From: Melanocharis versteri
Taxonomy: Eukaryota > Chordata > Aves > Passeriformes > Melanocharitidae
NCBI GenBank assembly: GCA_013397845.1
Contig: VZTG01003801.1
Coordinates: forward strand, 281,846 to 345,845
DNA: 64,000 nucleotides
Direction of reading: 5' to 3'
This document shows positions 41,595 to 53,727 of this stretch, piece by piece. The translations under genes were made by a program, and so were the position numbers. The notes below the pieces were generated by a model. The model was not told the origin of the DNA. It saw only the letters and a program-made list of their open reading frames with translations, and searched no databases. The stretch's first letter is position 1. Each line of letters begins with the position of its first letter.

Positions 41595-42637
41595 CTTTGA
41601 AGCCTGTAGTACATCAGACACATCTTGCTTAGGCACTGCAAAAGCAGGTGGTGGTGCTGTTGTTGGCCTTTTGGGAGGCCTGGGTGGTGGATGAAGGGCT
41701 AGGTTTTCATATCTTCGCAGCATATAGTATTGCTCTTCGCTGACCTCTTCCACTGTTGTCCTAGTCACAGGGGGTACAACTGTCTGGACATCTTTGCTGA
41801 GCAAATGGACCACCATGTTTAAGCGATACACAGGAATCTCCCAGCTCTCCATTGGGCTGCTGGCACTACTGATCAGCAAGTAAGAGTCTGTGATTTCTTC
41901 TTCAAACTGCAGACCAGGCGCGGCAGCCAAGACATCTTCCTCGATGGAAAGGTCCCTCACGGACACTTTGACATTAAAAGGCAAATGGAAATCTTTGCAA
42001 ATCTCAGAAAGGTAGTACTGTTTCTTGTCATGAATCACTTCCACAAAGCCACCTTCCATGTACATAGGGAGGAGCACTTTTTTATATGAATCACTTAGTA
42101 TTTGCTCACAAGCTAAAACATCTATGAGTTTCTTTCTTCCCTCATACAGAACTTCACTAGTCTGACATTGCTGAACTAGAAATTGATCTCCAACTGAAAC
42201 AGAAAAAAGCTCTTTATGAGGGGAAGTAAAGGCTTTAGTTGCTACAACATGAAGCTGTTCTTTTCCACTTCTTGCTATCTCTAAGTCATAGGCAGTTGGA
42301 AACTCCCGAGGTCTTCTCTTGAACTTTCCTTTGTAGCTCATAGGGATTAAAAAATGTCTTTTGGAGGAATCACTTCTCATCTCAGAGGCTAGGACTCTTG
42401 CTGCCTGGTACTTTTTGTAGATGACAATCTCTTTCCCTGTAGACAATAAGTTATAAGGTTTTTGGCTTCTCGAAGGCCCTTCCATTATCTCAGCAACCAT
42501 AGGAAATTCTTTGCTTGTTCTCTCAAATATATCTTCCAAAGAAAGTGGCTGAAGGAAAGAGCTAATATCGTAACAGTCTGTTACATCCTTGACCTCAACA
42601 TCCAGATCTGAGAGGATATGAACTATATCCTTTCGAA
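41595..42637 (-). CDS. THEMIS: THEMIS coding exon 4 (CABIT 2 and proline-rich region)
   Basis: The large exon, 1043 bases, with acceptor tttctttttcttttcag and donor TCAAAG|GTAAGG, entering in phase 1 and ending in phase 0. It begins RKDIVHILSDLDVEVKDV and covers all of CABIT module 2, with Cys in LACEQIL followed by LPMYMEGGF (42071-42045). A basic patch (KFKRRPREFP) resembles the nuclear-localisation region described for the family. Near the end lies HPPPRPPKRP (about 41694-41665), the SH3-binding site expected for GRB2, followed by a further proline stretch TTAPPPAFAVPKQ before the donor. The raw frame runs 159 bases past the donor into the intron. Confidence 0.94.
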
Positions 42638-45600
42638 CTGAAAAGAAAAAGAAATATATTGGGTTTTGTTTTCAAACTGACATTGAAATAAAATACATGT
42701 CCTGTTGGCCAGATACTAAAGGTATCTTCCCTGAGGTGTGCACATCCGTGTGTAAATGTGCACCACTAACAGGGCCAGCCAAAGTCTAAATGTTGTAATT
42801 TGAGAGATATGGTTATCAGATATGCATGAGACCACACAAATGAAGAGAGAGAATAAGGTGTGTGAGTGAACAAAATGTTTAAGAAAAAACAAAAGTTTAG
42901 TTCACTATTTTCCCCACAGCACCTCCAAGTTTAATCAGTTGTTTATCTTCTCAAGCTCTTGGGTGCGAGCTGTATATTTATTCTTTTATTTCATAGCAAC
43001 TTAGGGTTTCTCTAAAGAAATGAGTGGGGAAATATTTTTAATAAATAAATAGCATTTGTATCCATTAACAATGTGTTGCTGCTATGGCCAGACTGGAAAA
43101 AAGAAGGTATTTTGGTATTTAAAAGAATAATTAAAACATCTGTAATTATTAGGAAATAATATCACTTAACAAAATGGCAAGGCCTTTGTATAACTAAGTC
43201 TAAGGTTATTGTTTATGAATTAAGACATTTTACTATAATGTTCCTCTCTGGAACTGTTGCATCTTTTTCAGCGTCACCTGGTTTTATTCACTATCAGAAC
43301 TGAGCCATTGAATTTAACAACCTGACAGGGAACAACAACTCTTTTGCCACAACTGAACTTGCAACATTTTGAATGCAAAACTTCTAAGATAAAGCTGACT
43401 ACATAATTAAAGCTTGTTTAAGAATTTGGCTCCAAGTCAGTGACACCACAGATAGCTGACCAAGGCAGTAAAATTTAACAAGCAAATAATATTTAATGAC
43501 TCTCTTCAATAATTCTTCTGCATAGACCTACACAAAGGGATAGTACATTCTGGATTCACACTTCCCTCTAGCAGGACATACCAATATTTTATACTGCAAA
43601 GTTGGTATCAGATTTATTTTATATGACAGAGTTCTATGACAGTGATTCAGGATCTGTTTGTTCCAACCCTGCTTTTGTCACATTGACACCTTGAGGTGAT
43701 AAACATCCTAAGCACCACAAAGGAAAGACAACAAAGGAAAATGACTAGTGAAAATGAAACTTTCTATGAGCATTTGGGAGAGTTCCACACACATATCTTG
43801 CTCATTATTAATAATGAGAGGTATAGAGGATTCCTGCTCACAGCCTGTGAAAATGTAATCAGTTATCCAGTTATCAGGAAATTTTTAATAGTGGATAGTA
43901 TTTCTCATACTTTATCTTGTGTCTATTTATAGTTCTCCTAAAAATGGTGAAAATCCATTTTTCATGGTCCACAAGAAAGTAGTTAATCATGTACCATGAA
44001 GCTTACTTTCCAAGTTTGTATTAAATAGTTATTTAGGACATATGTAATGCTTTTTAAATGTTGAGAACACCATGAAACTTAAAATAAAAAGAACAAATAC
44101 AATCCTTACTGGAATAACTGATTGGAAGACAAGTGAATACCAAATATTTCTGAATCTTCTGTAGGTCTTTAGGGATGTTAAATTCCTATTGATTCTGCAC
44201 ATGTATCTAAGTGGACATAGCAATACACCTGAGTTAATCCAGCTTCAGGAGATGAGCTAGGTTCCTGAATCTAGCTAGGGTTATATAGCAAGTGGAGTAC
44301 TTTATCTTGTGAAGTCATATTTTCCAAACTCACACACTAAATCACGTAGCAAGCACAGCTCAATATCTTATGATAAGCATAGAACAACTATGGTATACTG
44401 TGTTAACAGTCTCTGCCCACTTTCATTTCTTTCTCTTTTATCCATTTTCTTACATCATTCAACAGAGAAATGCTCAACTGTGAAAAGATTTCCTGCTTAA
44501 TATCCTCATGAATGGCACATTTCTGTTAGGGTTCAATTTCTATGGAGCTTATTGGTTTGTTTCTAGTAAATGCAACAAGCAGCAAAACCTTCCCAAAAGC
44601 TAAGCTACTATCTTGCAATCAGAACCCAGCTCTTTCAATGTTTTGGTGGAACAACTAGAAGAACTAATGCCATAGATATTTTGGAGTTTTTTAAAATAAA
44701 AACTCAGATCACAAACTTTTAAAGATACTGGTTTTCTAATCTTTCTGTTTCCTCAAACCTACAGGTTTCAGAAATTGTCCATGAGTTTTTTGTGTTTATA
44801 TTCAGTTAATATGTTTCTGCAATAGAATAAAATAATATGATTTTTCTTTCTGTGACATCCTCATTCTGAAAAGTAAATAGTAATTAAGTGTATTGCAACA
44901 TGTATGTCCCTATTCTTTTTCTACCTCCTAGACATAGCCATAAATGATCAAGTGGCTTATCCATGGCCAAAGTCTAAGACACAAAGAAAGAGAATCTGGC
45001 AACTGAACAGAATTCCTAAGCTCAACCTTTTCACTATGCAACATATTTGCAGCGAGGATTTAATTGTAGTGATCAACAGAATGGCAACAGAAAGAAATGC
45101 AAGGTAAGAATCTGAATTAACAGGTGATAAAGAAATACTAAAGGAAATATTATTTTTATTTTTCTTCCTCTTGAAACTAACCTTATTGGCAAATATGGAT
45201 AAGGAATTTATGATAAACTGAATATTTCATGACTATTTCAAGCAAATATTGTATATTTAAGGGTACTTTTGTACTTCGTTACACCAAGTTTAACAGAACA
45301 CTGATTTTAATTCCTACTTACATTTCATTACTGCCTGCACTTCATAGACAGGCATGAGAATCAAACAGCCATCAAAATTCTCAGGAAGTGGACTAAAGGA
45401 GTCCCACATATGTGAAGTATTGGAAAGTTTAACAATCCGGTTTCTGCACTTAGGGATTTTCCATTCTGCAATCTCTTTTAGGGTGTATATCTGGTCATCT
45501 TCACACTCGTAGAATTCTCCTTCTTGCGAAAGGGGCAAAGTAAAGGAATGAGACTGGGTATTTCTGACCACAACACAGCCCACAGCCATCGTTCCATTGA

Positions 45601-48600
45601 CTTCTTCCACTGAGTTGAAGGTGATCTGCTCACCGTGTTTGATAGTGAAGTTTGCCAATTTTATGTCTTTGGCACTGTAGAAACAAGGATGGCCAAACCT
45701 TGCAGGCCCAATAGAGACTTTTCTTGCAATTTCTTCAATGCTCATATATGGAGTCTTATCTGCCACAACCTTATAAAGACCTAAGAACAGAAAACTTGCA
45801 TTATAAAAAGTGAAATAGACAAAGCAAGTAATGCCAAATTTTAGACTGTGAATGTTATAAAAATGGGGAGTAAAGCACATCAAATAATTCATAGTTGATA
45901 GTTCAGTTGCTAGAAGTATGACTCTATAGGGATAATATCAGCTGCATGATACAATGTATAGGGAGCTGGAATTAACCCTTTCAGCGATGTATCTAATTTC
46001 TGACATCCAGCATTCTTAGTCCACAGAAAATGTTTTCTTTGCCAGAGAAAAAAGAAAAATTATCCTAAATTCCTATCTGTCTTCTCAGAAAACCAGCCTC
46101 TGAGAGCTAAATGCAGATGTGGTATGAGGAAACACAACATTAATGTGATCAGTTCATGCAGGATAAGTTTCTGTCTAAACGTCAGTGCTACGTAACCTTC
46201 CATACACAGACTGGGAATTCCCAGACCAAGTGTGTTTAAAGATGCACCACAAATGAAAGAGTAGCACCTACGGATAAGAAAGAGCAAATAAATTTTAGTA
46301 TATCTGATAGCCCAGTCCGCCAACTGGATTAATTCGAAGTCTGGGTGTTGTAGCATTCCAGCCATCATGAGGCAATTAAAATGCTGAAGTTCTGCAAGGC
46401 AGAAGCTGTATCTGAGCTTCCCTATCTCCTAGGGACATTATTACTTCATGTTAATCATGCCCTTTGGATCTGTCTCATTAGGAGTTTGCATTGCAAGAAA
46501 AATGTGTACATTTCTATATTTGCGTGAGGGTTTTCATAAAGGAAGATGAACTGGAGGGTTGAGAGGACTAAAAAGCAGGTCTTAGCTGAACTGTGTGATT
46601 CAGCTGTCTCCTTCACAAGGTGTGGCGGCATTGTGAATGCTGCTTTATGGAATTGCAGTGCAGTTTCCTGAGACAGGCATTAACAAAGACTTGCTTTCAA
46701 GTAAATATAACAGAGAATAGAGGTTATTTCTAGGCCAAGTTTGCTAGTCACAAATTAACCAATAGCTACAGCTACAGTGACAAAGAAGCCACGCTCCCTG
46801 GGAGATACTGTGCCTTTTCTCCCTTTGTTTGCAAAAGCCAACCAGCAAAAATTCTATGGCCTCACTCCTCCACACTTTTGACTCCCCTGGACCACAGAGA
46901 GAGCACTTTGTGGTAAAGGTATACTCCCATTTTGGCTGTTAAGGAGGAAGCATGGGATGGAGAATCAAGGAGCCTGGTTGGTAACAACAACAGCCTTTTT
47001 AAAAAATTGGGGGAGGGGGGAAGGGGGGGTGATTCTGGCTACAGGACTGTTGTGATTCTGACTTTACTGCAACAAAACCCTGTACTTTCACTTCGTAACT
47101 TTAGTACCACTCTTGTTAAGGGAGACATAATTAAGATTCTGTCTGTTGAGCAGCTTTTAACTGAATTCACCACCAGACTGGGCATGTTTGGTTCTGGGTG
47201 TCCCATGTGACCACTGGTAACTCTGGGAACTAACATCTCTGAGGGCCTGTCAGCAGCCTAAGCAGTAATAGCCTATTTGATCTGCTGCAGAAATAGTCAC
47301 CAGTTGTGCCAATGCCACTTCTTTCTGCAGTTCTGTGCCTTCGCAATTGTCTGTATGACAGCCAGCTTTTCCTGTGTGAAATCAGTACCCTTGTGTCAGT
47401 GCATCCTCTACATATATGTCCTTACTGCAGGAAAACCTGCAGGAAAACCTCCAGGCTTTTTCCTGGGCTGCAAGGAAGCCACATGCATGAATGTACAAAG
47501 TACAACTTCAACACACTTTTCTGTCCCACTGATATTTGTAATGTTTCTCACTGCCATTCTTAACAAAATTATTAGCAAAAAAAGTTATCTACTACAGTCC
47601 TAATCATTACTGGAGCTGTCAGTGTAGATCAACACAAAACAGGTTCATCAGCATTTAGAAAGTAACAAGGCACCAGTGACAAACTGAAACTGTGGAAAAG
47701 ACAAACAGTGCTCTGGCATCATGTTTTGCAAGCACAAGATGGGTATCGTCTTCTGGCAGTGCTGGGAGAAAGCAAATAAGAATATTCTTCATTAAAAAGG
47801 ATATTCAAAATATTTACGATGTGTCCCAAAGGCAGTAACTACGCTTACCCATCTGTGATACTGGAGAAAGTGTATGTGCCTCACAAACCCCCAGAACTTC
47901 ATTGAAAACCTCCATAAACTGTGCTAAGAACCACTTCTGGTGGAAAATATTTGGCAACATACAGGTATGATAAATGTTCTTCTCTTCTATGAGTTTGACA
48001 ATAGTCTCAGGCTACTAGTTTTGCTGGGACTACAAAGTTATTTGGAAGGCAACTATTTCAGCAACAAGCAGATGAACATCCCAGGTTGGAAAGCAGGTTT
48101 CATATGGAAGCATAATTATCAGATTTCATACAAAACTAGACACCTGATTATCCCCTTGGCCCAGGCAGACTGGCTTTGTCAAGGATGAGAGCAGAAAAAT
48201 CGCCTTCTGTTCTGCTGGTTTTCTTAATTTTGGTGATGGCATGCTTGCTTAGGCAAGAGAAGAGCTATGTGGTCTTGCATACTTCGCTTCTGTGTTGATG
48301 AGACTCCTGACATGAAAGCACCTAACAGCCACTTCTGTTAGTAGCTATGAACTGTCGCAATGATGGACACGGCCCGGGGAGGAAGGAGAGAACCAAACTC
48401 AGGAGTGACTAGAGAGAAATGCCTTTATTATATGGCTTTTTTATACCCTAGGTTATAGAAAGTAATTGGATCTTCATTAACCACCCCCCAGGGTTATTGG
48501 CTAGATCCTAAAAACACACATTTCCTAAACAATCCTTCAGACTGACAATAACAAACTGCAAAAACACCTCACAGGTGCAAGATAGAAGAATTTTTTACAA

Positions 48601-51600
48601 AAGCTCTCTAGCTGTTTTGCAGCTAGCTCCGTGAGAAAGTGAGAATGCTCATGGACACAGGCAGACACTGAAAAATCTCTCTGCCACCAAGCTTTCAGCA
48701 TCCACAATGAACATGCAAAGTTCCATATGTTTCTTTATATAGAGAAAATAGGTAAGTATATAAAAGGCTATTTTGGTATGTTGGGTGGAAATCACTGCCA
48801 TAATCTGCCACGGTATCCTCTCATAAATGCTCTCCTTGATCCTATGTATATATAAAAACCAAAACAATACTACAAAAAACACCAAACAATATTATCTGGA
48901 ACCATTCAGAGCCTTATTAAAATCACTGTGAATCAAATTGCAAAAACAAATGTTTTCCAAATCTAAGATAACAAGGAAACCTCCAGGAGGAGGAGACATA
49001 TGGCAAGTTTGAGATGCTAAAATTTGGACATTTTGAGGTCAAACAAAAATATTTTTGTACTTTTTCATAAGCCATAAAATGACTGAATCAAATTCACTTA
49101 GACTTTCCCAAGAGATCTTGGTGGACTGTTAGGGGGAAAGACAGATGGAAATAGCAAATTTGGAAAAAAGTCCATCTGGTTTATCAAGATCTGGCATTAT
49201 TGCTCCTATAGATATACTTTCTAAATGCAATCTGGTCTACAACAAAAGTGCACTGATGCCCAATGATTTGGGGAAAATTAAACATTCAGACAAGAAGAAC
49301 TACACATATATAATAGTACTACAGGAAAATATAACCATTCCACTCCATGAAGCCTCTGTACCTAGTGACATTTCACTAGGTGGAGGGTCGGCCTAGACAT
49401 AACATGATGATTAGTAAGTCCCAAGCATCATCAGCCCATCTTTTCAAGAAGTTTTACTAATTGGTGTACAGGTTGATACAGAGAGAGTTTGAGAATCTGA
49501 GAAAATCACTTTCACTGGTATGGGAGAGAAAACACAGCCAGCGGATCACAAGACCGAATGTGCTATGGGAAAGCATGTTTTGATCGAAGGATATTTTTAC
49601 CACCTTTTTACAGAACAGTATATGCAGCTCTCTTTTACTGGCTGTAGTGTAAAATGTACTACCCTGGAACTTTATAGACTTCTTATTTTCAGTCTTAATC
49701 AGAGTTCTGACAGAAAGGAGTATCCTTTTCACTCTCTTTCTCCCCCAGAAAGCTGAGAAAACCAGTAGTTAGGCTTGCCTAGTAGAGTGGCAAGAAGCCT
49801 TCAAAAAAGGAGCAGAAAAATCATCTGTCCCAGACTAGCAGTTTCTGCTCCCCAAGTAAGGCAAAAGATATGGGAAAAGCACGGTTTCTACCTTCTCTGG
49901 AGCTGACTTAATTGCTATTCCTCTTTCCCCCCACCTCCAACACCCACTCTCTACCTCTTCTGCTTCAGCATCCTCCCCTCCCCATCCTGTCCCAAAGGCC
50001 AGCTCTCCCTCACCCCCTACTGAGATGAGCCTTCTAATGCCTAACCCGTTCTCCCACGGATGTGTTGCACAGTCACTGGCAAGTCTCCTGTCTTTTGACT
50101 TGCAGAAGATGAGCGCTCAAAGGGGCAGTCATTCTCAGCTATGTGTCTGTCAGACCACGTAGGAATGAGCAGCAGCAACAGCCAGGGACCTTCTGAGAAC
50201 AAGGGCAGTCCAGTGATGTTTTTTGCAGAAGCAGTACAACAGAATGAAATGTAATCATTTGTGCTGGCACACAGTTCAGCTGTTGTGCAAATTACCTGTC
50301 TGCTAATTTGCTAGTAGTGACAATTGTAGTTCAGAATGTGGTTAGATGTAGCCATTGAAGTGTCTAGAGTAACAGCAGACTTCTATTTTTTACCGAGTGT
50401 ATGAGCACAGAAAGAATAGCCTGGCCCTCTGAGGCATGAAAAAGAACAAATTAGAATGAGGATAAAACGAAATAACACAGATAGTGAACTTGCGGTTGCA
50501 GCGGTTTCTCTAATGCAAAGCGCAGATTAGGCCTTTATCAAGGATCTGATTTGCCAGAGCAGAAAAAAAGGAGTTCCAAAGACTGCAAATACGTTCAGAA
50601 AGACAAAGAGTAAGCCTCGTTTAAAGCCAATGAGCCCACTTCTTCACTCTCAGAGCCGCTGTCCCCAGAGTAACCTAAATAGGAATATTGCTCATTTGTG
50701 CCAGCATGCAGACAGTGAAAGGATACATGAGCCCATGGCATGCAAAAGAACTCATGGCAAAGGGAATGGAAAACAGCATCAGAGCAAAAGGTTTCTTTGC
50801 ATCAACACTGGCAAGAGAGCACCGTACACACAATGTAAATACAGGGTCAGCCTCCTAACCCGCAGATATTTTTATTGAATTAAGTCAAAGGCAGCGTGAA
50901 AAAGATTATCTGCAATTCAGTTCTGTGTTTTTTTCAGGAGATGGGGCAAGCCATGTTTCATGTAAAATGTTTCAGTTAGAGCTTAGCACGTGTATGTAAT
51001 AAAGTGAAAAAGGAAAAGGTCAAGAAAGAGCAAGAGACTGAGAAATCTTGACTCTGCAGAGCAGAATCATTCTTCAGCTAAGAACTAAATTAGAGAAATG
51101 ACATATTTACGTCTTACCAAATAGCTCTTGAATGCATAAGAGTACATATACAGAGAAAAACAGGAAAGAGGTGCTCCCTGTTGGGCTAATAAGAAGTGTC
51201 ATTATGCCCCTCTTCAGTGCTGTTATTCAGTAATACCCATCATGTGGAGGATAATAATGATAAATTTCAGCAGAATGAACTCTGAATTTATTTTTCAAGT
51301 GAAATAACCCAGTTTTCTAGAACACTGGTTGGGAGAGTTCATAACTATGCATGAAAACCATAGTGATTAGATCGAATTTGAAAATGTGCTCAGTAGGGCA
51401 ACAGCATCCAAATGCCAAGTTGTAAAACCGATCACTTGAATGCAAATAAAACCTGATTCACCAGGCTCAAGCATTTGAAATCACAAGCCTTTCTGTTCTA
51501 ACAATCAGGACTTTCAACATTAATAAATTCAGGATTACTTTTATCACTCTGTTGTGTTGGATATTTTAGGATTCAAATGTTCGACCTCATCTGCCAATCA

Positions 51601-53727
51601 AGATTTAGAATATGACTTTCTATTGGTATATGTATTTTAGAGATAGAAGAAATTTTAATAATATCAGAGAAACTTGGATTACAAGAAAAATACCAAGTAT
51701 CTTGAGAGTTCACAGGAGAGTCATATTTCAATATCTCTAGATAGCCACAGATAATTAAAAGGTCTTTGATCTCTGTGTCTGGGCCCTACTAGTGCTTAAA
51801 AATGGCATTCCAAAAAAAGTCTTTTAATAAGTGGCCATGCAAACCGTTCTAGTTCACAGGCTAAGAAAAATGTGAAAGTAAATTGAGGATCTACTGGGGG
51901 GAAAAAAGTTATATATGCACAACTATTTCAGAGAGAAATCTGTATTTTAGAGATGGCAAATAAAGGCATAGCAGAAGATATTTTTCTGTAGAATTCAGAT
52001 GAAACATTGCATTCCCATGGACTTTTACATTATATTTGTTTCAAAAAGCATGTCTTGTCTCCCTCTGCAGAAAAAGCACATCCCAGCTTGGATACTGGTA
52101 TAACCTAAACCCTATACACGCACATGTACACACTCTGGCATACTCAGCAAGAGTTTAGAAGAGCATCAATGAGGTTATTAAGTCAAGTACTCAAACACTT
52201 GGAAACATTCATATTATGTTCCCCATGCAGCATCAATTTAATTTCCCATGTGCTTTCAGTACAATACGGTGCTAATTAAATATTTAAGGGGTTTTTTTTC
52301 CTTCAAAACTGTAGCCTCATTCAGTCCATTAACTAGACTGATGGCCAACGTGAGTCCTGGGCATGATCTCAGACTCTCTCTTGGAGTCTCTTGTGTTCTG
52401 TGCATGCTCTATACTGGTGTTCCCTTTCTGCAGGTGTCCCACAACTTCTCCCCCAGACTCCCTCCCACTCCCACTGCCCTCCTCATGCAGTTTTCCAGCT
52501 TGCTCATCTCCTCTCCTCCAGGGGCTCCCATTACCTCTGCTGCCTGCAAGACTCCCAGCATAGGAAATGACCTACTTACAAACCTGTGGGTGAGTGGGAT
52601 GTTCCTCTGCTGCTGAAACCACCTGCACCTGTCTCCAGTCCCTGATCTTTGCATGGAAAGTCTCCATCCTTCTTTCCTGTTCTGAGGTCAAAACCTTTTC
52701 TATTGTTTTCCTAACATAGTCTGCCTCCTCCACTTCCCACACATGGGATACTCTCATAGAATACACACTTCTCTCTCTGTGCTCCATTCACTTCCCTGTT
52801 CAACACTGCTGGGCCCCAACAGTAGAGGAACTGAGATGAGAGCAGAATTCAAAATTTAATAAATATGACACATGATGAACTAATACTGGGTTCAATACCT
52901 GGCCAGCTCTCCTTCACAAGGCAACACGAATAGAAGAAGATATGGTTCAAATAACACGTCAATACCACACGCCAAATTTCAAGGCCATCCACCAAAATAT
53001 GAATATATTTGGATTTCTCTATAGAACAGTTTAAACATTTTTTTAAGCAGAAAAACACATCTGTTCCTCTCTAACCCTGTTTCCAGTCATGGAGCAACCA
53101 CTCTGGCTACCATAGTTAAAATAAATCATTAAAATAAAAGCAGAATACAACAAAGTATTGAAAATATTTTGTTCCCAAAATAAGAAAACACAAATGTAAT
53201 AATGGTAAATAAATTATTGTTTGAGAATACAACAAAGGAGATTCCAACTCATACAAGGCTTGGCAAAGTCATAAGTAAATGAAAAGGAGATTTTTGTTGT
53301 AATTCTTACACCAAGGAACTTCAAGTGTAGAAAGCATTACCACAAAACTTTATAATATTAATCATTTCTATCTTGGTTTGAGAAAGGACTGTAAGAGTTG
53401 AAATTTAAAAATTAGTTGACTGTGTCTTGTGTCATCTGATAAAACTGGATTCTTGACAGCTGAGTTGTAACCTCAAATATCAATCAAGACAGCAAATCAA
53501 TAAAATGAACAAAGGTGATTACTCAGGGCTATAATTCCTCAAAAACATGTATGCATGAAATACTATACCAGGAAAATTTAGTGGTAATTCCACTTTGGCT
53601 GAAAACTGGCTGACTTCATTATTCTCACAGACACTTGCTATGAGCTTATTAATTTTGAAGCCAATAACTTTAATGACTTCTTCTGTTGACAGGGAGAGTT
53701 CATTTCCAAACATCTCATAGTTGGAGC
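41595..53727 (-). CDS. THEMIS: THEMIS, thymocyte selection adaptor (partial: three internal coding exons)
   Basis: Spliced minus-strand gene. The coding segments are 53727-53569, 45780-45322 and 42637-41595, all with AG acceptors and GT donors, and the codons split across junctions restore cleanly (GGT for Gly, TTT for Phe). Together they give about 554 residues without a stop; the family is usually about 640. THEMIS is a cytosolic and nuclear T-lineage protein that binds GRB2 and SHP-1 near the T-cell receptor and LAT and tunes signalling in thymic selection. Visible hallmarks are two CABIT modules, each with the Cys...LP-x4-GxF core (LPLSQEGEF and LPMYMEGGF), a basic patch KFKRRPREFP, and the proline-rich PPPRPPKRP. 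The start codon exon and the C-terminal exon are not found in the window. The paralogue THEMIS2 is less likely, because the N-terminal MFGNELSLSTEEVIKVIGFKI-type segment is THEMIS-like. Confidence 0.93.
42638..45321 (-). other. THEMIS: THEMIS intron 3 (2684 bases)
   Basis: Defined by the GTAAGT donor at its right edge and the pyrimidine-rich acceptor at its left edge. No additional exon, repeat family or RNA gene recognised inside; several short open frames are random. Confidence 0.88.
45322..45780 (-). CDS. THEMIS: THEMIS coding exon 3 (rest of CABIT 1)
   Basis: A 459-base exon with acceptor tctgttcttag and donor AAAT|GTAAGT (near-perfect), phase 1 to phase 1. It encodes LYKVVADKTPYMSIEEIARK through LILMPVYEVQAVMK. 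The CABIT core is visible: Cys in VGCVVVRN, then LPLSQEGEF (45538-45512), the family's LP-x4-GxF signature. The open frame continues a little beyond both splice sites by chance, which makes the raw reading frame longer than the exon. Confidence 0.93.
47009..47029 (+). other. G-run cluster, potential G-quadruplex
   Basis: Three runs of 5, 6 and 7 G separated by one A and by AA. The longest run can be split to supply a fourth tract, so a G-quadruplex could form on the plus strand (the non-template strand for a plus-strand transcript, and the template strand for THEMIS). Confidence 0.6.
48347..48352. repeat. Target-site duplication, left copy (ATGAAC)
   Basis: An exact 6-bp match to the sequence directly after the LTR; it marks the integration site. 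Confidence 0.85.
48353..48706 (-). mobile_element. Solo LTR of an endogenous retrovirus (class II/ERVK-like)
   Basis: A 354-base element begins TGTCGC and ends CCACA on the plus strand, so it has the TG...CA termini of an LTR. It is flanked by an identical 6-bp target duplication ATGAAC at 48347-48352 and 48707-48712. Read on the minus strand it has a TATA-box-like GGGTATAAAAAA and, about 12 bases later, AATAAAGGC (a polyadenylation signal at 48429-48424), in the right order for a U3-R-U5 layout. No internal retroviral genes lie beside it, so it is a recombined solo LTR. Six-base duplications are typical of class II (ERVK-type) retroviruses; the family name is inference. It lies in THEMIS intron 2 in the same orientation as the gene. 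Confidence 0.87.
48707..48712. repeat. Target-site duplication, right copy (ATGAAC)
   Basis: Identical to the six bases directly before the LTR. Confidence 0.85.
53569..53727 (-). CDS. THEMIS: THEMIS coding exon 2 (start of CABIT 1)
   Basis: A 159-base exon. The acceptor is a long pyrimidine tract ending ttcttttcag, and the donor is CCTG|GTATAG, a weaker match to the consensus. It starts in phase 1 (Gly codon shared with the missing first exon) and ends in phase 1. The product begins G-SNYEMFGNELSLSTEEVIK and ends VELPLNFPG, the first part of CABIT module 1. The internal ATG in YEMFGN is not the gene start: the frame is open across the acceptor, and the family has about 30 residues upstream encoded on an earlier exon. 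Confidence 0.92.

Larger units (their letters stand above)
45781..53568 (-). other. THEMIS: THEMIS intron 2 (7788 bases)
   Basis: Lies between exons 2 and 3. It contains a solo LTR (48353-48706) and a G-run cluster (47009-47029), listed separately. The remaining sequence is unique and non-coding; the 122-codon plus-strand frame at 52248-52616 has no recognisable domain and is antisense to the gene. Confidence 0.88.

Noticed and set aside
47426..47449. Two copies of TGCAGGAAAACC
   Set aside because: A minor duplication of 12 bases, not a structured array.
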